Notes under the pieces: generated by a model
Database searches by the model: none
What the model was told of the DNA's origin: nothing
What the model saw: only the letters and a program-made list of their open reading frames with translations
Position numbers and translations under genes: made by a program
From: Microbulbifer thermotolerans
Lineage (GTDB): Bacteria > Pseudomonadota > Gammaproteobacteria > Pseudomonadales > Cellvibrionaceae
Assembly: GCF_900112305.1 (NCBI RefSeq)
Contig: NZ_FOKT01000002.1
Coordinates: forward strand, 186,001 to 250,000
DNA length: 64,000 nt
Reading direction: 5' to 3'
Shown here: positions 9,775 to 18,985 of the stretch, piece after piece
Layout: the number at the start of each line of letters is the position of its first letter
How positions within the stretch are numbered: position 1 is the first letter of the stretch

Positions 9775-12700
9775 ATGAAACGCTGCATATTCCCCCGCGC
9801 GCTGTTATCCGCCGCGGTGGTTTCCGCTATGGGCACTGCGCCTGTGGCATTTGCGCAGGAGACATCAGCAACCATTCGCGGCATCGTCACCGGGATGGAT
9901 GGTAAACCGGTAGACAATGCCAAGATTACCGTCGTTCACACTCCTTCTAACAGCCGCAGTGAAATTTTGAGCAGCGATTCGGGCCGTTTTAACCTAAAGG
10001 GACTTCGGGTTGGTGGCCCCTATACTATCCGTGTGCAATCCGACGAAGGCGAAGAAGTACTGGACGGGATCTACCTAAGTCTTGGCAAGCCACTGACATT
10101 GCCGATTGATCTGGCAGATTCTGAGCTTGACACAAACGGCGTCGAAGAAGTCGTAGTTACCGCGGAAGCACAGATTTTCAGCAACCGCGGCTCCACCAGC
10201 GTATTCGGCGAAGATCAGATCGCCAACGCCGCAACTTTTAACCGCGACCTAAAAGATGTAATTCGCTCGAACCCCCTGGCCGTCGTCAGCCCGGATGGTA
10301 ACGAATTGAGCATTGCCGGCACCAACCCCAAATACAACTCACTGACCATCGACAGCGTGGGCATCAACGATACTTTCGGCCTGCAATCGAATGGCTATCC
10401 AACTAACCGCCCGCCAATTTCCCTGGATGCCGTAGAACAAATCTCCCTTTCCTACGCACCCTTTGATGCGCGCAAAGGGAATTTTACCGGCGGTAATATT
10501 AATGCGGTAACCAAGTCCGGCACCAACGAATTCCATGGCAGCGCCTACCTTGAGTCCGTGCCCTGGTCAGGGACCGCAGAAGACGACAAACTGTCCGATG
10601 GCACCGAGTACGACATCGATAACGAAGAGGAAACCTACGGCGCCACGTTCAGTGGACCGCTGATTCAGGATAAACTTTTCTTCTTCACTTCCTACGAGAA
10701 GTGGGAAGAGGAAATCGAGTTTAACTACAATCTCAACACCCTCGAAAACCATGACGTAAGCGTTGAGGAGCTGTCTCGAGTACTAAACATCATGCAAGAT
10801 GTCTACGGTCTCAGCGACTCCGTGGGCTCCGCTCCCGACCCCGACAGCGACGAGAAAATTCTGGTCAAACTTGACTGGAACATCTCGGAAAACCATCGCG
10901 CGGATTTTACGTATAGCGATCAGGAAACCCGCTCAGCGCAAAATTACACTGACAGCGACGGCACCCTTAACCTCTCATCCAATCTCTGGACCATGGCCCA
11001 GGACACCACCTACTATACGGCGCACTTGTTCTCCGATTGGAGCGACGTGTTCAGTACCGAGGTGAACCTGTCCTACAAGGAGTACGAGCAGGCCTCGCTG
11101 ACTAACTCCAGTTGGGGTGAAATCAATGTGCGGACCGACAATGGTACTATTGTGGCTGGTGCAGATGAAAACCGCCACGCCAACATACTGGCGAATGAGG
11201 TTTGGAACTTTGGTGTGCATGGCACCTACATGGCTGAAAAAGCCCAGTACCGTTTCGGCGCGGAAATCGAAGACACCTGGAACTATAACGTCTACGGTCG
11301 CCATGCCTCCGGTACCTGGAGCTTTGACAGCATCGATGATTTTGAAAATCGTGTAATCGGTGACTTCCAGTACAGCAATGCCTACACCAATAACGTCGAC
11401 GATATCGCATATGACGTGAATGGCAAAACCTACTCGCTCTATGGCGATGTCACCCTGGAGCCATTCTCCGGTTTCGAGCTGGTGGCCGGTCTGCGCTATG
11501 AGACACTCACTGTCGACGACGCTCCCAACCGCAACAGCCATTTTGAGGAAACATACGGCTACGCCAATAACGAAAATCTCGATGGGCGCGATATATGGCT
11601 ACCGAGAGTCAGCTTCAACTGGAATCTGCGTGACGATCTGACCCTACGCGGTGGCATGGGCCGATTTAGTGGCGGCATGCCGCTGGTATGGGTAGCCAAT
11701 GCCTACACAAATGATGGCACCACCAAAGACTCTGTCTATCTCACCGATCTGGACCCAAGCGCGGTAAACTTTACCAGTGTGCCCCAGGTGGCAATGGATA
11801 CGCTAGCACCCGGAGCCGGCAGTACAAACAGTATCGATCCGGATTTTGAGCTGCCGTCAGATTGGCGCTACCAACTCGCCGTGGACTACGCCTTTGATAT
11901 TCCCGGTGTCGGAGAAGGGTTTAACTGGACCACAGAGCTAACCTATGTAGACCGTCAGGACTCCGTTTTCTGGCGCGACCTGTCCCGGGTAGACAATGGC
12001 GATAGGACTGTGGACGGCGGTCGTATTATCTGGGACAACGTCTATGCGGGTACCGAGTACGAGGACAACTACGATCTCGAGTTAACCAATGTGGACGATG
12101 GCGGTCGCAGTATCATCTGGTCTACCAGCCTGGACAAAACGTTTGAAAACGGACTGTCACTCAACCTGTCTTATGTCCATCAAGACATCACAGAAGTCAA
12201 TCCTGGCACCAGCTCGACTGCGGAATCCAATTTCCAGTACGAAGTTGTTGAGAACCGCAACGTCCCACTTGAGGATACCGCCTACTACGAAATTGAACAC
12301 CGCTTTGTGCTGAATCTGGGCTATCGCAAGGAGTTCGTTCCCGGTTACGCCACCAACTTCAATCTGTTCCTGGAGCGCCGCTCCGGTCGCCCGTTCTCTT
12401 GGACTCTGGGCGCGTACCGCGATGGCGACCTCGGAGATCAAACAAACTTCGACGATTCCGATGTCTACCTCGCCTACATTCCCTCCGGTGCCGACGATCC
12501 CGCCATGGATTTTGAGAACGGCCTGAGCTACGCGGAGATCATGGAAATTGCAAAGGCGGCGGGCGTTTCAGGCGCAGCTGGCGGCTTCGTGGACAAGTAT
12601 TCCGACAACATGCCCTGGGTCACCACTATGGACTTGGCTATCACTCAGGAAGTACCAGGCTTGCTACCGGAACATCGCGGCGTGGTTTACCTGACCATCG

Positions 12701-12909
12701 ATAACTTCGCCAACCTGTTGAACGATGACTGGGGCAAGGTGTACGACATTCAGTACCCGCAACAGATTCTGTTTGACTACGACGTCAACGAAGACGGCCA
12801 GTATGTTTACTACGAGCCTTTTGGCGGTCTGAATACGAAAAACTACACCCGTTTTCAGGCTGAGGAATCCACCTGGCGAGTAAAACTGGGACTGAAATAT
12901 AACTTCTGA
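9775..12909 (+). CDS. Oar-like TonB-dependent receptor with N-terminal CarboxypepD_reg domain
   Basis: Outer-membrane active transporter, 1044 residues. A signal peptide (MKRCIFPRALLSAAVV to VAFAQ) is followed by a carboxypeptidase-regulatory-like beta-sandwich (about residues 30-115, ATIRGIVTGMDGKPV), a TonB-box-like EEVVVTAEA, a plug domain and a long beta-barrel ending in YNF with the terminal Phe needed for BAM insertion. AGGAG lies seven bases before the ATG; an in-frame extension to 9724 is not supported. The Oar type is associated with peptide, protein or polymer uptake in other bacteria; the substrate here is unknown. Divergent from a secreted nuclease. Confidence 0.9.
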   Translation: MKRCIFPRALLSAAVVSAMGTAPVAFAQETSATIRGIVTGMDGKPVDNAKITVVHTPSNSRSEILSSDSGRFNLKGLRVGGPYTIRVQSDEGEEVLDGIYLSLGKPLTLPIDLADSELDTNGVEEVVVTAEAQIFSNRGSTSVFGEDQIANAATFNRDLKDVIRSNPLAVVSPDGNELSIAGTNPKYNSLTIDSVGINDTFGLQSNGYPTNRPPISLDAVEQISLSYAPFDARKGNFTGGNINAVTKSGTNEFHGSAYLESVPWSGTAEDDKLSDGTEYDIDNEEETYGATFSGPLIQDKLFFFTSYEKWEEEIEFNYNLNTLENHDVSVEELSRVLNIMQDVYGLSDSVGSAPDPDSDEKILVKLDWNISENHRADFTYSDQETRSAQNYTDSDGTLNLSSNLWTMAQDTTYYTAHLFSDWSDVFSTEVNLSYKEYEQASLTNSSWGEINVRTDNGTIVAGADENRHANILANEVWNFGVHGTYMAEKAQYRFGAEIEDTWNYNVYGRHASGTWSFDSIDDFENRVIGDFQYSNAYTNNVDDIAYDVNGKTYSLYGDVTLEPFSGFELVAGLRYETLTVDDAPNRNSHFEETYGYANNENLDGRDIWLPRVSFNWNLRDDLTLRGGMGRFSGGMPLVWVANAYTNDGTTKDSVYLTDLDPSAVNFTSVPQVAMDTLAPGAGSTNSIDPDFELPSDWRYQLAVDYAFDIPGVGEGFNWTTELTYVDRQDSVFWRDLSRVDNGDRTVDGGRIIWDNVYAGTEYEDNYDLELTNVDDGGRSIIWSTSLDKTFENGLSLNLSYVHQDITEVNPGTSSTAESNFQYEVVENRNVPLEDTAYYEIEHRFVLNLGYRKEFVPGYATNFNLFLERRSGRPFSWTLGAYRDGDLGDQTNFDDSDVYLAYIPSGADDPAMDFENGLSYAEIMEIAKAAGVSGAAGGFVDKYSDNMPWVTTMDLAITQEVPGLLPEHRGVVYLTIDNFANLLNDDWGKVYDIQYPQQILFDYDVNEDGQYVYYEPFGGLNTKNYTRFQAEESTWRVKLGLKYNF

Positions 12910-12923
12910 TCCCCATCCCCAAA

Positions 12924-12944
12924 AGCCGGCGCTCTGCGCCGGCT
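12924..12944. terminator. Strong hairpin after the TonB-dependent receptor
   Basis: A perfect 9-bp stem (AGCCGGCGC/GCGCCGGCT) with a TCT loop lies 15 bases after the receptor stop. The downstream T-run is poor, so it may be a weak intrinsic terminator or a stabilising 3' hairpin. It sits between convergent genes. Confidence 0.5.
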
Positions 12945-13053
12945 CCCAGCTTTCCAGGGGTGGCCCGGGGCTTGCTGCATGTTGCCAACCCGACCGCCCG
13001 CGTATTCGACAAGTCATTGTGGACGCTTGCGCGGTGTCGCGGAAGCGGAGCGC

Positions 13054-15264
13054 TCAGGCGTTACCCAGCCAGCGATCCAGAGTTTCCCGCAGCAGATCCT
13101 TGCTCAATGGCTTGGTCAGAAAATCGTCCATACCCGCCGCGAGGCAACGACCCTCGAACTGCTCTTCCGTTGTACTAGTCAAAGCGATAATAGGCAGCCG
13201 ATCTTCCGGCTTGTGCTCGGCCTCCCAGTGGCGCAGACTCTCGATAATCTCGGCACTGCGCTCAGTATTCTGCTGGCAATCCACCAATAGCAGGTCGTAA
13301 TCGCTTTCCGTCAATTGCCCGAGGGCATCCTCGGTCGAGGCAGCCACATCCACGCGGTAGCCAAGTGCCTGCAGCATCTCCTCAGTCACCCCCTGGTGCT
13401 GGCGCGACTCTTCGATCAGCAACAACGAATACTGGCGCGGTTGACCGCCGCCGCTGGAAACGATACGTCGGCTGGCTTTTTTTGGCGCACCGAAGAGACG
13501 TTTAATCAGCGCATCGTGCAACTCTTTGCGCGTTACCGGCCGCCCGAGGTATAGAGCGCCAGACACGAAATGTAACAGCGATGTAAACTGCGACTTATGC
13601 CCATAGGCCCCAAGGCATATCAGTTTACACTCCTCAAGTTCGGGGTCCGCCCGCTGCAGAAATCCGCCCACAGCCTCCAGCAGTTGGGAATCTCCCATAG
13701 CCGGCGCCAATATCACCAGCTGTTTGCGTTCCAGAGCCATGCGGAACGCCTCCTCCACCTTGTCTGCGGTATCCGGTGTCCACTTGACGGTGCCGACATC
13801 CATACCGAAGGAACGCATCATCTGCGCCAAACCGGCGACAAACAGGCCTTTCTGATGTAACAGCAGCACTTCACTGTCTTGCAGGCGCCGATCCGGCGTC
13901 AGGTACACGCGCTGGTTCGGCTCCATCGCGAATTTGATCACCACTTGATAGCGATTGCCCTCGGGGGTCGAATACAATTGCAAATGACCGCCCATCGCCT
14001 CTGCCAGCCCCTTGGCGATTGACAGGCCGAGCCCCGTAATGACTTCGGTGCTATCCAAGCTAGAAAAGGTTCCGAACAGTGCCTTCTCATCCGGCAGCGT
14101 CTCGCCCTGGCCATCGTCGCTGAGACTGATGGTCAACTGCCCCTCGGCATTGCTGATCGGTGTGAAGCTGACCTGCCCCCAGAGTTCCCCTACTTGTGCC
14201 ATCACGGTGGCGGAATCCACCAGATTACGAATCAGCTGGGCAGTCTTGCGGTTGTCACCAGTAACCATCACCGGTAGGTTGTCATCGATCTGGAAGTTAA
14301 ACTCCAGGCGCTGACGGTGGGCGACGCGTGCGGCGAACTTAAAAGACTTCTCGATCGTTCTGACGAGATTAAAGGGGCCGTGGCGCAAGCGGATGTTCTT
14401 GCGTGCTACCCGCGTGTAGAGACCCACATTATCTACCAGTTTGAGCTGTTGACTGCTCGCTGTTTTGGCAAGCTTTACCCAAGCCTTCTGCCGTTCGGAG
14501 AGGGGCTCAGCCTCGAGCAGTGCCAGCGCGCCAAGGGAATCCGACAGCTGGCTGCGAAATTCCTGCCCCACATTGGCAATAAACTCATTGGTCAGGTCCG
14601 CCGCCGCCAGTGATTGCTTCCGCTCCGCCGCCAAGTGGCTAGCGCGCTGCTGTAATTCCTGCATTGCCGCAAGGCGGTCCCAGTAGTTTTCTGATCGCCG
14701 GCGCGCCTGATGGGCGGTCAACCATACAAAGGCGATGGTAAGGGCACCGTAGATAGTGCCGATAATCTCACCAGACAGACTGGCCACTAGCGCCGCGGGT
14801 ACCAGGGATAGGGAGATAAACCAAGTCAGGAAGCGGTGATAAGGCGAGAATACAGAGGTAACACTGGAGCAAAAGATTACCGAATACAGCCAGAGAAAGT
14901 GCGTTTCCGGCACAAAACCCAACAGCCATACATGGCAAAAAAGAATGCCCCCCCACCAGGCAGCCCCCAGCGTGGAGGCGATAAAATAGTGGCGGCGCCA
15001 GCGATGGGGACCGGAGGAATAAAGGTAGTTGAAACGGAAGACGTAATAACCGCGCAGGAGTGTCAGCAGCAAGAAACCGATTGCCAACACCAGCAGTAGT
15101 TTCGGCGCTTCTATACGCATATCGCCGACGGCCGCGGCGACTGCCAGGGCTGCGAGAGAAAACAGCATGCCGCGCCGGCTGTATTTGACCATACGGGTGT
15201 CGGTCACTCGGCAGACGCGGCGGTCCTTCTGAACCTTGAGTTCGGGGCGATCGAATATCGGCAT
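13054..15264 (-). CDS. Hybrid histidine kinase-like protein lacking the phospho-accepting His
   Basis: 736-residue membrane protein. About five or six hydrophobic helices occupy residues 33-185, then a coiled-coil linker (190-225), a HisKA-like helix, an HATPase domain (about 297-447), a degenerate receiver-like domain (463-590) and a C-terminal receiver (611-736). The H-box reads FIANVGQEFRSQL, so the usual His is Gln234. The N-box Asn is replaced (NLVDSA), while DDGQG and GLGLSIAKGLAEAMGG keep G-box character. The last receiver keeps Asp662 and Lys718, but its acidic pair is Glu618-Glu619. The first receiver lacks the Asp, having Ala-Pro there. It probably acts as a pseudokinase or scaffold. 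It follows the DUF2788 gene by 22 bases. Confidence 0.85.
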   Translation of the reverse strand: MPIFDRPELKVQKDRRVCRVTDTRMVKYSRRGMLFSLAALAVAAAVGDMRIEAPKLLLVLAIGFLLLTLLRGYYVFRFNYLYSSGPHRWRRHYFIASTLGAAWWGGILFCHVWLLGFVPETHFLWLYSVIFCSSVTSVFSPYHRFLTWFISLSLVPAALVASLSGEIIGTIYGALTIAFVWLTAHQARRRSENYWDRLAAMQELQQRASHLAAERKQSLAAADLTNEFIANVGQEFRSQLSDSLGALALLEAEPLSERQKAWVKLAKTASSQQLKLVDNVGLYTRVARKNIRLRHGPFNLVRTIEKSFKFAARVAHRQRLEFNFQIDDNLPVMVTGDNRKTAQLIRNLVDSATVMAQVGELWGQVSFTPISNAEGQLTISLSDDGQGETLPDEKALFGTFSSLDSTEVITGLGLSIAKGLAEAMGGHLQLYSTPEGNRYQVVIKFAMEPNQRVYLTPDRRLQDSEVLLLHQKGLFVAGLAQMMRSFGMDVGTVKWTPDTADKVEEAFRMALERKQLVILAPAMGDSQLLEAVGGFLQRADPELEECKLICLGAYGHKSQFTSLLHFVSGALYLGRPVTRKELHDALIKRLFGAPKKASRRIVSSGGGQPRQYSLLLIEESRQHQGVTEEMLQALGYRVDVAASTEDALGQLTESDYDLLLVDCQQNTERSAEIIESLRHWEAEHKPEDRLPIIALTSTTEEQFEGRCLAAGMDDFLTKPLSKDLLRETLDRWLGNA

Positions 15265-15286
15265 GGAAATCTTCTCTGCTTGGCGG

Positions 15287-15490
15287 TTAGCCTATGCCCA
15301 TAAGTTCGACCAGGACCGTCTTAATCAGAAACCCGAGCAGCCCCAGCCCCAGGGCAATAAACAGAATGAAAGTGCCGAAACGTCCCGCCTTGGACTCCTT
15401 CGCCAGGTTCCAGACGATGAAGATCATAAAAAGAATGAGTCCGCCAACTCCCACCCAGAGGGAATACAATTCGAACTGCTCAAACGACAT
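15287..15490 (-). CDS. DUF2788 small membrane protein
   Basis: 67 residues with two hydrophobic helices separated by a basic cytoplasmic loop (NLAKESKAGRFGTF), which matches my memory of the DUF2788 family of gammaproteobacteria; its function is not known. The start is taken at MSFEQFELYS; an upstream 29-residue extension in frame lacks family character. Probably co-transcribed with the kinase-like gene downstream. Confidence 0.8.
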   Translation of the reverse strand: MSFEQFELYSLWVGVGGLILFMIFIVWNLAKESKAGRFGTFILFIALGLGLLGFLIKTVLVELMGIG

Positions 15491-15586
15491 GCGGCTACCC
15501 CCCAAAAAATTGGCGCGCATTGTACAGCGGTTGGCGGCCAGTGGTAAGAGACTAAGCCCGTGGGCGCCCCTCTTCAAGTCCGCCAG

Positions 15587-15856
15587 TCAGGCGCCTTGGT
15601 AGTGGTCGCCATCATTGACTTTGGTGCCACACTTCAGGCGCCGCAGCTCGTTATCCCGGTAGCGGCTGTCGTACCAGCACCGGGGCAAGACCTCTCCCGA
15701 TAAGAAACGCAACAGCGTTTTATCGAACACCTCCGGATCTTGCATTTCCTCGCCCCAGAGATAGCGCCCGACAACGGTCAGCTCATAGGGGTTAACCAGG
15801 GTGACGACATCCGCCACCTCAACCAAATGGTTGGTGTTTATATCTTTGAACAGCAT
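15587..15856 (-). CDS. Small conserved hypothetical protein
   Basis: 89 residues from MLFKDINTNHLVEV. It is soluble, with no signal peptide and no motif I can assign. It reads as a compact beta-rich domain ending in an acidic/His tail and contains EEMQDPEVFDK and GEVLPRCWYDSRYRD. Similar short proteins exist in Pseudomonas-like genomes, as I remember them, under varied names and without proven function. Alternative in-frame starts lie at 15868 and 15907. It lies 96 bases upstream of the DUF2788 gene on the same strand. Confidence 0.65.
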   Translation of the reverse strand: MLFKDINTNHLVEVADVVTLVNPYELTVVGRYLWGEEMQDPEVFDKTLLRFLSGEVLPRCWYDSRYRDNELRRLKCGTKVNDGDHYQGA

Positions 15857-16103
15857 ATCGCCACCCATTACAGCACTCTTATCAAAGTATAGGGATTTTG
15901 GCGCCATTTACGTGGCTGGTGGCGATACATGACGATCTAGGAGCCTCCCAACCCTTTTAATATATCGAAAGATTCAGCGTCTTATCGACGATAAACATCG
16001 AAAAAACAGGAGATAGCCGTCTATATAGACAACAATCTATCGAACCAATGATTAGAGGAAACTCCGATTAAGTCGACTGACCGCTGTAGGTGGTACTGGC
16101 TGC

Positions 16104-16586
16104 TCACCCTTCCAGAGTCAGCCGTGCCGAAACCATACCCTCTTCCTGCAAGGCATCCATGTTGAGCGTACGAATAGTGAAACGCTGCTGTATCAGATTA
16201 TTCAGCCAGGGTTGTATATCCTGATAGCGCGCCTCCTCGATCCAGAGCCGAATACGGGTATCCCCCTCGGGTTCAAAGCGTTTAATGGTGATTTTGTGTT
16301 GCTTCGCCGCAGCGGTAACCCGCTGCAATAAAGTGCCCGATGCCTGACCCGCCGCTCCCGGCTCCAACTGTTCCAGTACCGGGCGCTGGGATTCAATCCA
16401 GGCTACCAATTGCCGGGATTCCTCTGCGCGCGCCAGGGCGCCATCGAAAAAGTGTTTGGCCGGTAAAAAGAGTCCGTAGATGAGCAACATACTACCGAGG
16501 AACAGGATCAATACCCCCAAGGCTCTCTGGTCGCTGGGAGGCAGAGCCAGCCACTTTTGCTGCCACTGTTCGATTTGTTCTTTCAT
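16104..16586 (-). CDS. gspM: Type II secretion protein GspM
   Basis: Inner-membrane assembly-platform component that pairs with GspL. 160 residues: a short cytoplasmic N-terminus, one membrane helix (about residues 22-42, ALGVLILFLGSMLLIYGLF), then a periplasmic ferredoxin-like domain. The ATG overlaps the stop of an 11-codon ORF (ATGA), which suggests coupled translation. Last gene of the operon; no gspN follows. Confidence 0.88.
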   Translation of the reverse strand: MKEQIEQWQQKWLALPPSDQRALGVLILFLGSMLLIYGLFLPAKHFFDGALARAEESRQLVAWIESQRPVLEQLEPGAAGQASGTLLQRVTAAAKQHKITIKRFEPEGDTRIRLWIEEARYQDIQPWLNNLIQQRFTIRTLNMDALQEEGMVSARLTLEG

Positions 16587-16618
16587 TGTGCTTGAATCAC
16601 CAACATATTTCGTGTCAT
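16583..16618 (-). CDS. 11-codon ORF coupled to gspM
   Basis: An ATG preceded at eight bases by GGAGGAG, the best ribosome site in this part of the operon, opens a frame encoding MTRNMLVIQAQ. Its TGA overlaps the gspM ATG. gspM itself has no convincing ribosome site, so this mini-ORF may load ribosomes for it. It may instead be the decayed start of a longer gspM reading frame. Confidence 0.45.
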   Translation of the reverse strand: MTRNMLVIQAQ

Positions 16619-16681
16619 TCCAACAGCTCCTCCGGGACCACACGAGGGCTCACCGCCACACTGTAGTTTCTCTACGCCTTG

Positions 16682-17986
16682 TCAGCGCAGCCTGATTCTT
16701 CCCGAAACCCCTTTTTCCAGCTCGTTGGCTCCCAGCAGATCGGCGCGGAATTCTCCCTCGGAAAGACGGCTGACCAGGGTATCCAGATCCGTGAGGTTGG
16801 CTGCCTGCAGCTGCAGCACCATTTCCCCCCGATTACCGTCAAAGCGGAGCGACTGCAATTTCAGGTCACGCCCTTTTTGCTGCTCCCAAACCCGGCTTAG
16901 CAATTGCATCTGGCTACCAAAGCCGCCACCACTAGCACTCGCCCTTTTCAGGTAGCCCTCGATTTGCCGGCGGATATCCACACCGGGCCTGTCTTGCGGG
17001 AACAATTCGGTGAACAACGCTCGAGCTTGCTGCTCGGCATTGCTGGCACGCCACTGGAAATAGCCGCCTGCAGCAGCGAAAAGTAGCAACTGTGCCACAA
17101 AGCAGGCTGCGGCAACTTTGACCGGACGATGCCACCAGTTACGCTCTTCTTCACCGCCCGCCAGTTCAAACTCACCGGTCATCAAGTTGACCAAAGGTCC
17201 CAACTTACAACGAGCGAGCATTACCTCTTCGGCAGGGCCTTCGATCAGCTCCAGCTGGTCGCCGAACAGGGATTCCAACTCCGCGAGGATCATGCCATCC
17301 CCATCGCCAGCCCCAAGCAGTTGGATGCGCGGTGCTCCCTCTTCATCTCCACGCAAGCTCCCTAGCAGCGGCTGAAGGTACTGGCGCCGCACGGAGAGGC
17401 CATATCCCTTCTTGTGCCAAATATGCGCCTGCGCCCCATCCAGCCAGAGCACGATATCGCCCTCGAGCAGATCGAGTAGTTGATATTCCGGCAATACCGC
17501 TGCTACCGGCCATCCCAGCCGTTGCAACTGGCTGTGCAAGGCTTCCATTTTTTCTGTGGCCGCAGCGTAAACACTGCAAGTGTCGCCCCGGCGGGCCTGG
17601 CAGACAAAGTGCAGCTCCTCTACGTCTTCCGCCAAACGCTCTTCGACCATGTAGCCGATCGCCCTACTCTGGCGGCGTGCAGCCTTGGGAATTGTCTCCA
17701 AACCGGTCCACACCCAATTGCCTGGCACCAGCAGCAAGGCCCGCGCACCCTCGGGAAAACTGAGCTGTAGCGCATTTTCCTCGCTGGCCAAATCACCATC
17801 CGGACAGAAAGCGCGTACAAAGTCATCGTCCAATGCCACTGCGCGCCACCCATCGCGACTCCAGCATTGCAGTTGCAACCTGCGGTCGCCGCTATCCGGG
17901 CAGGAAAGGCGCAGCAACATCAGTTGTCGTGCGGGCGCGGATGCCGGCGCACTTTTTACCGGATGAAATTTGTTGATCGCAATCAT
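16682..17986 (-). CDS. gspL: Type II secretion protein GspL
   Basis: Bitopic inner-membrane protein linking the GspE ATPase to the periplasmic platform. 434 residues: a cytoplasmic actin-like domain (about residues 20-285, with VPGNWVWTGLETIPKAARRQ and VMLARCKLGPLVNLMTGEF), one membrane helix near residues 300-318 (VAAACFVAQLLLFAAAGGYF), and a periplasmic ferredoxin-like domain. It begins 15 bases after the gspK stop. The 96-base gap to gspM is longer than usual and holds the 11-codon ORF. Confidence 0.92.
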   Translation of the reverse strand: MIAINKFHPVKSAPASAPARQLMLLRLSCPDSGDRRLQLQCWSRDGWRAVALDDDFVRAFCPDGDLASEENALQLSFPEGARALLLVPGNWVWTGLETIPKAARRQSRAIGYMVEERLAEDVEELHFVCQARRGDTCSVYAAATEKMEALHSQLQRLGWPVAAVLPEYQLLDLLEGDIVLWLDGAQAHIWHKKGYGLSVRRQYLQPLLGSLRGDEEGAPRIQLLGAGDGDGMILAELESLFGDQLELIEGPAEEVMLARCKLGPLVNLMTGEFELAGGEEERNWWHRPVKVAAACFVAQLLLFAAAGGYFQWRASNAEQQARALFTELFPQDRPGVDIRRQIEGYLKRASASGGGFGSQMQLLSRVWEQQKGRDLKLQSLRFDGNRGEMVLQLQAANLTDLDTLVSRLSEGEFRADLLGANELEKGVSGRIRLR

Positions 17987-18001
17987 AGGGCTTCAATACT
18001 G

Positions 18002-18985
18002 TTAATTCGCTTCAGCCGTTTTGTAATTCAGGAGTTCCCGCATTGCGACTCCCGAAAACTCACGGCGCTGTCTTTGCACCACCCTGGCCTCACCGCTGGC
18101 TTCGTCCAGCTGCAGTGTACTTTCCCAATACTGTTGGTAATCCCCATCGGCTCCCAGCTGAACCGCGATGCGTGCCAGGAAATATTGGCTGTGGAATACG
18201 AACCCATTGCTATTGGTGATGCCATAGCTGGCCAGCTGAGAGCGCTCGTGAAAAACGCCACCCGACTCCCGGAAACCAAGAATGTCTGCCGTCTTAGCCT
18301 GTGGATCCAGTGCTTCGATCAACTCTGCCGGGGCAAAATTAATGTTGATTGCAGTGCCCGACTCCGGCAGAGCACAGAGAAAAGGCTGCAGCTTCTGCCA
18401 GTCTTCCATTTCCATTCCCTGCACGGCTACCAGCTCAGAAACGTCCGTGATCAGGGTGTCCGGGGTTCTGTGGGCCAGTTCACGGCCCAAATAGCCGTCA
18501 TCCTCAGTGCCGGAAAGCAATGGCGTATCGCCCGCATCGACCCAGTCCATAATTGACTTGGCCAGCTCCGTATTGCCACTGATATTGCGTACCAGCCGCT
18601 CAAACGCCTCACGGTCCGCACTGGACACGTTGTTAACAAGATTATTAACATTAAAACAAGAGTGTAAGTCTTTGATATTAATGCGAATTCTTCCGTTGTC
18701 CGGATTAAAAGCCAGAGCCTTCTGCGCCCAGGCCTCATGCGCGGTGTCCGCGGACTCACTCGCCTCCCGGTCAACTTCATAGTCTTTCTCCAAAGCCACC
18801 CGCGCCCAGACTTCTGCACCTGTCACAAATTCAGCCAGCTGGGTGTTGGCAAGCAGTGCCCCAGTTCGGGTCACTGCGACGCGGTTGCGGGTGATGGCGT
18901 GAGTAACTGCCGCGATGGCAATCACCATCACTAACAATACAGTGATCAGGGCGACGCCCCGCTGACGCTGGAAGGACTCAATCAT
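18002..18985 (-). CDS. gspK: Type II secretion minor pseudopilin GspK
   Basis: Tip pseudopilin that caps the T2SS pseudopilus with GspI and GspJ. 327 residues, the large size typical of GspK. The prepilin site is RQRG followed by VALITVLLVMVIA. As is normal for GspK, position +5 is not Glu. Calcium-site-like acidic residues and the NINFAPAELIEAL segment support the call. The ATG at 18985 overlaps the gspJ stop by eight bases; an in-frame extension upstream lies inside gspJ. Confidence 0.93.
   Translation of the reverse strand: MIESFQRQRGVALITVLLVMVIAIAAVTHAITRNRVAVTRTGALLANTQLAEFVTGAEVWARVALEKDYEVDREASESADTAHEAWAQKALAFNPDNGRIRINIKDLHSCFNVNNLVNNVSSADREAFERLVRNISGNTELAKSIMDWVDAGDTPLLSGTEDDGYLGRELAHRTPDTLITDVSELVAVQGMEMEDWQKLQPFLCALPESGTAININFAPAELIEALDPQAKTADILGFRESGGVFHERSQLASYGITNSNGFVFHSQYFLARIAVQLGADGDYQQYWESTLQLDEASGEARVVQRQRREFSGVAMRELLNYKTAEAN

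Noticed and set aside
13054-15264. The kinase-like protein as the GacS/BarA partner of GacA
   Set aside because: It lacks the phospho-accepting His and a C-terminal HPt domain, both required in a GacS/BarA phosphorelay.
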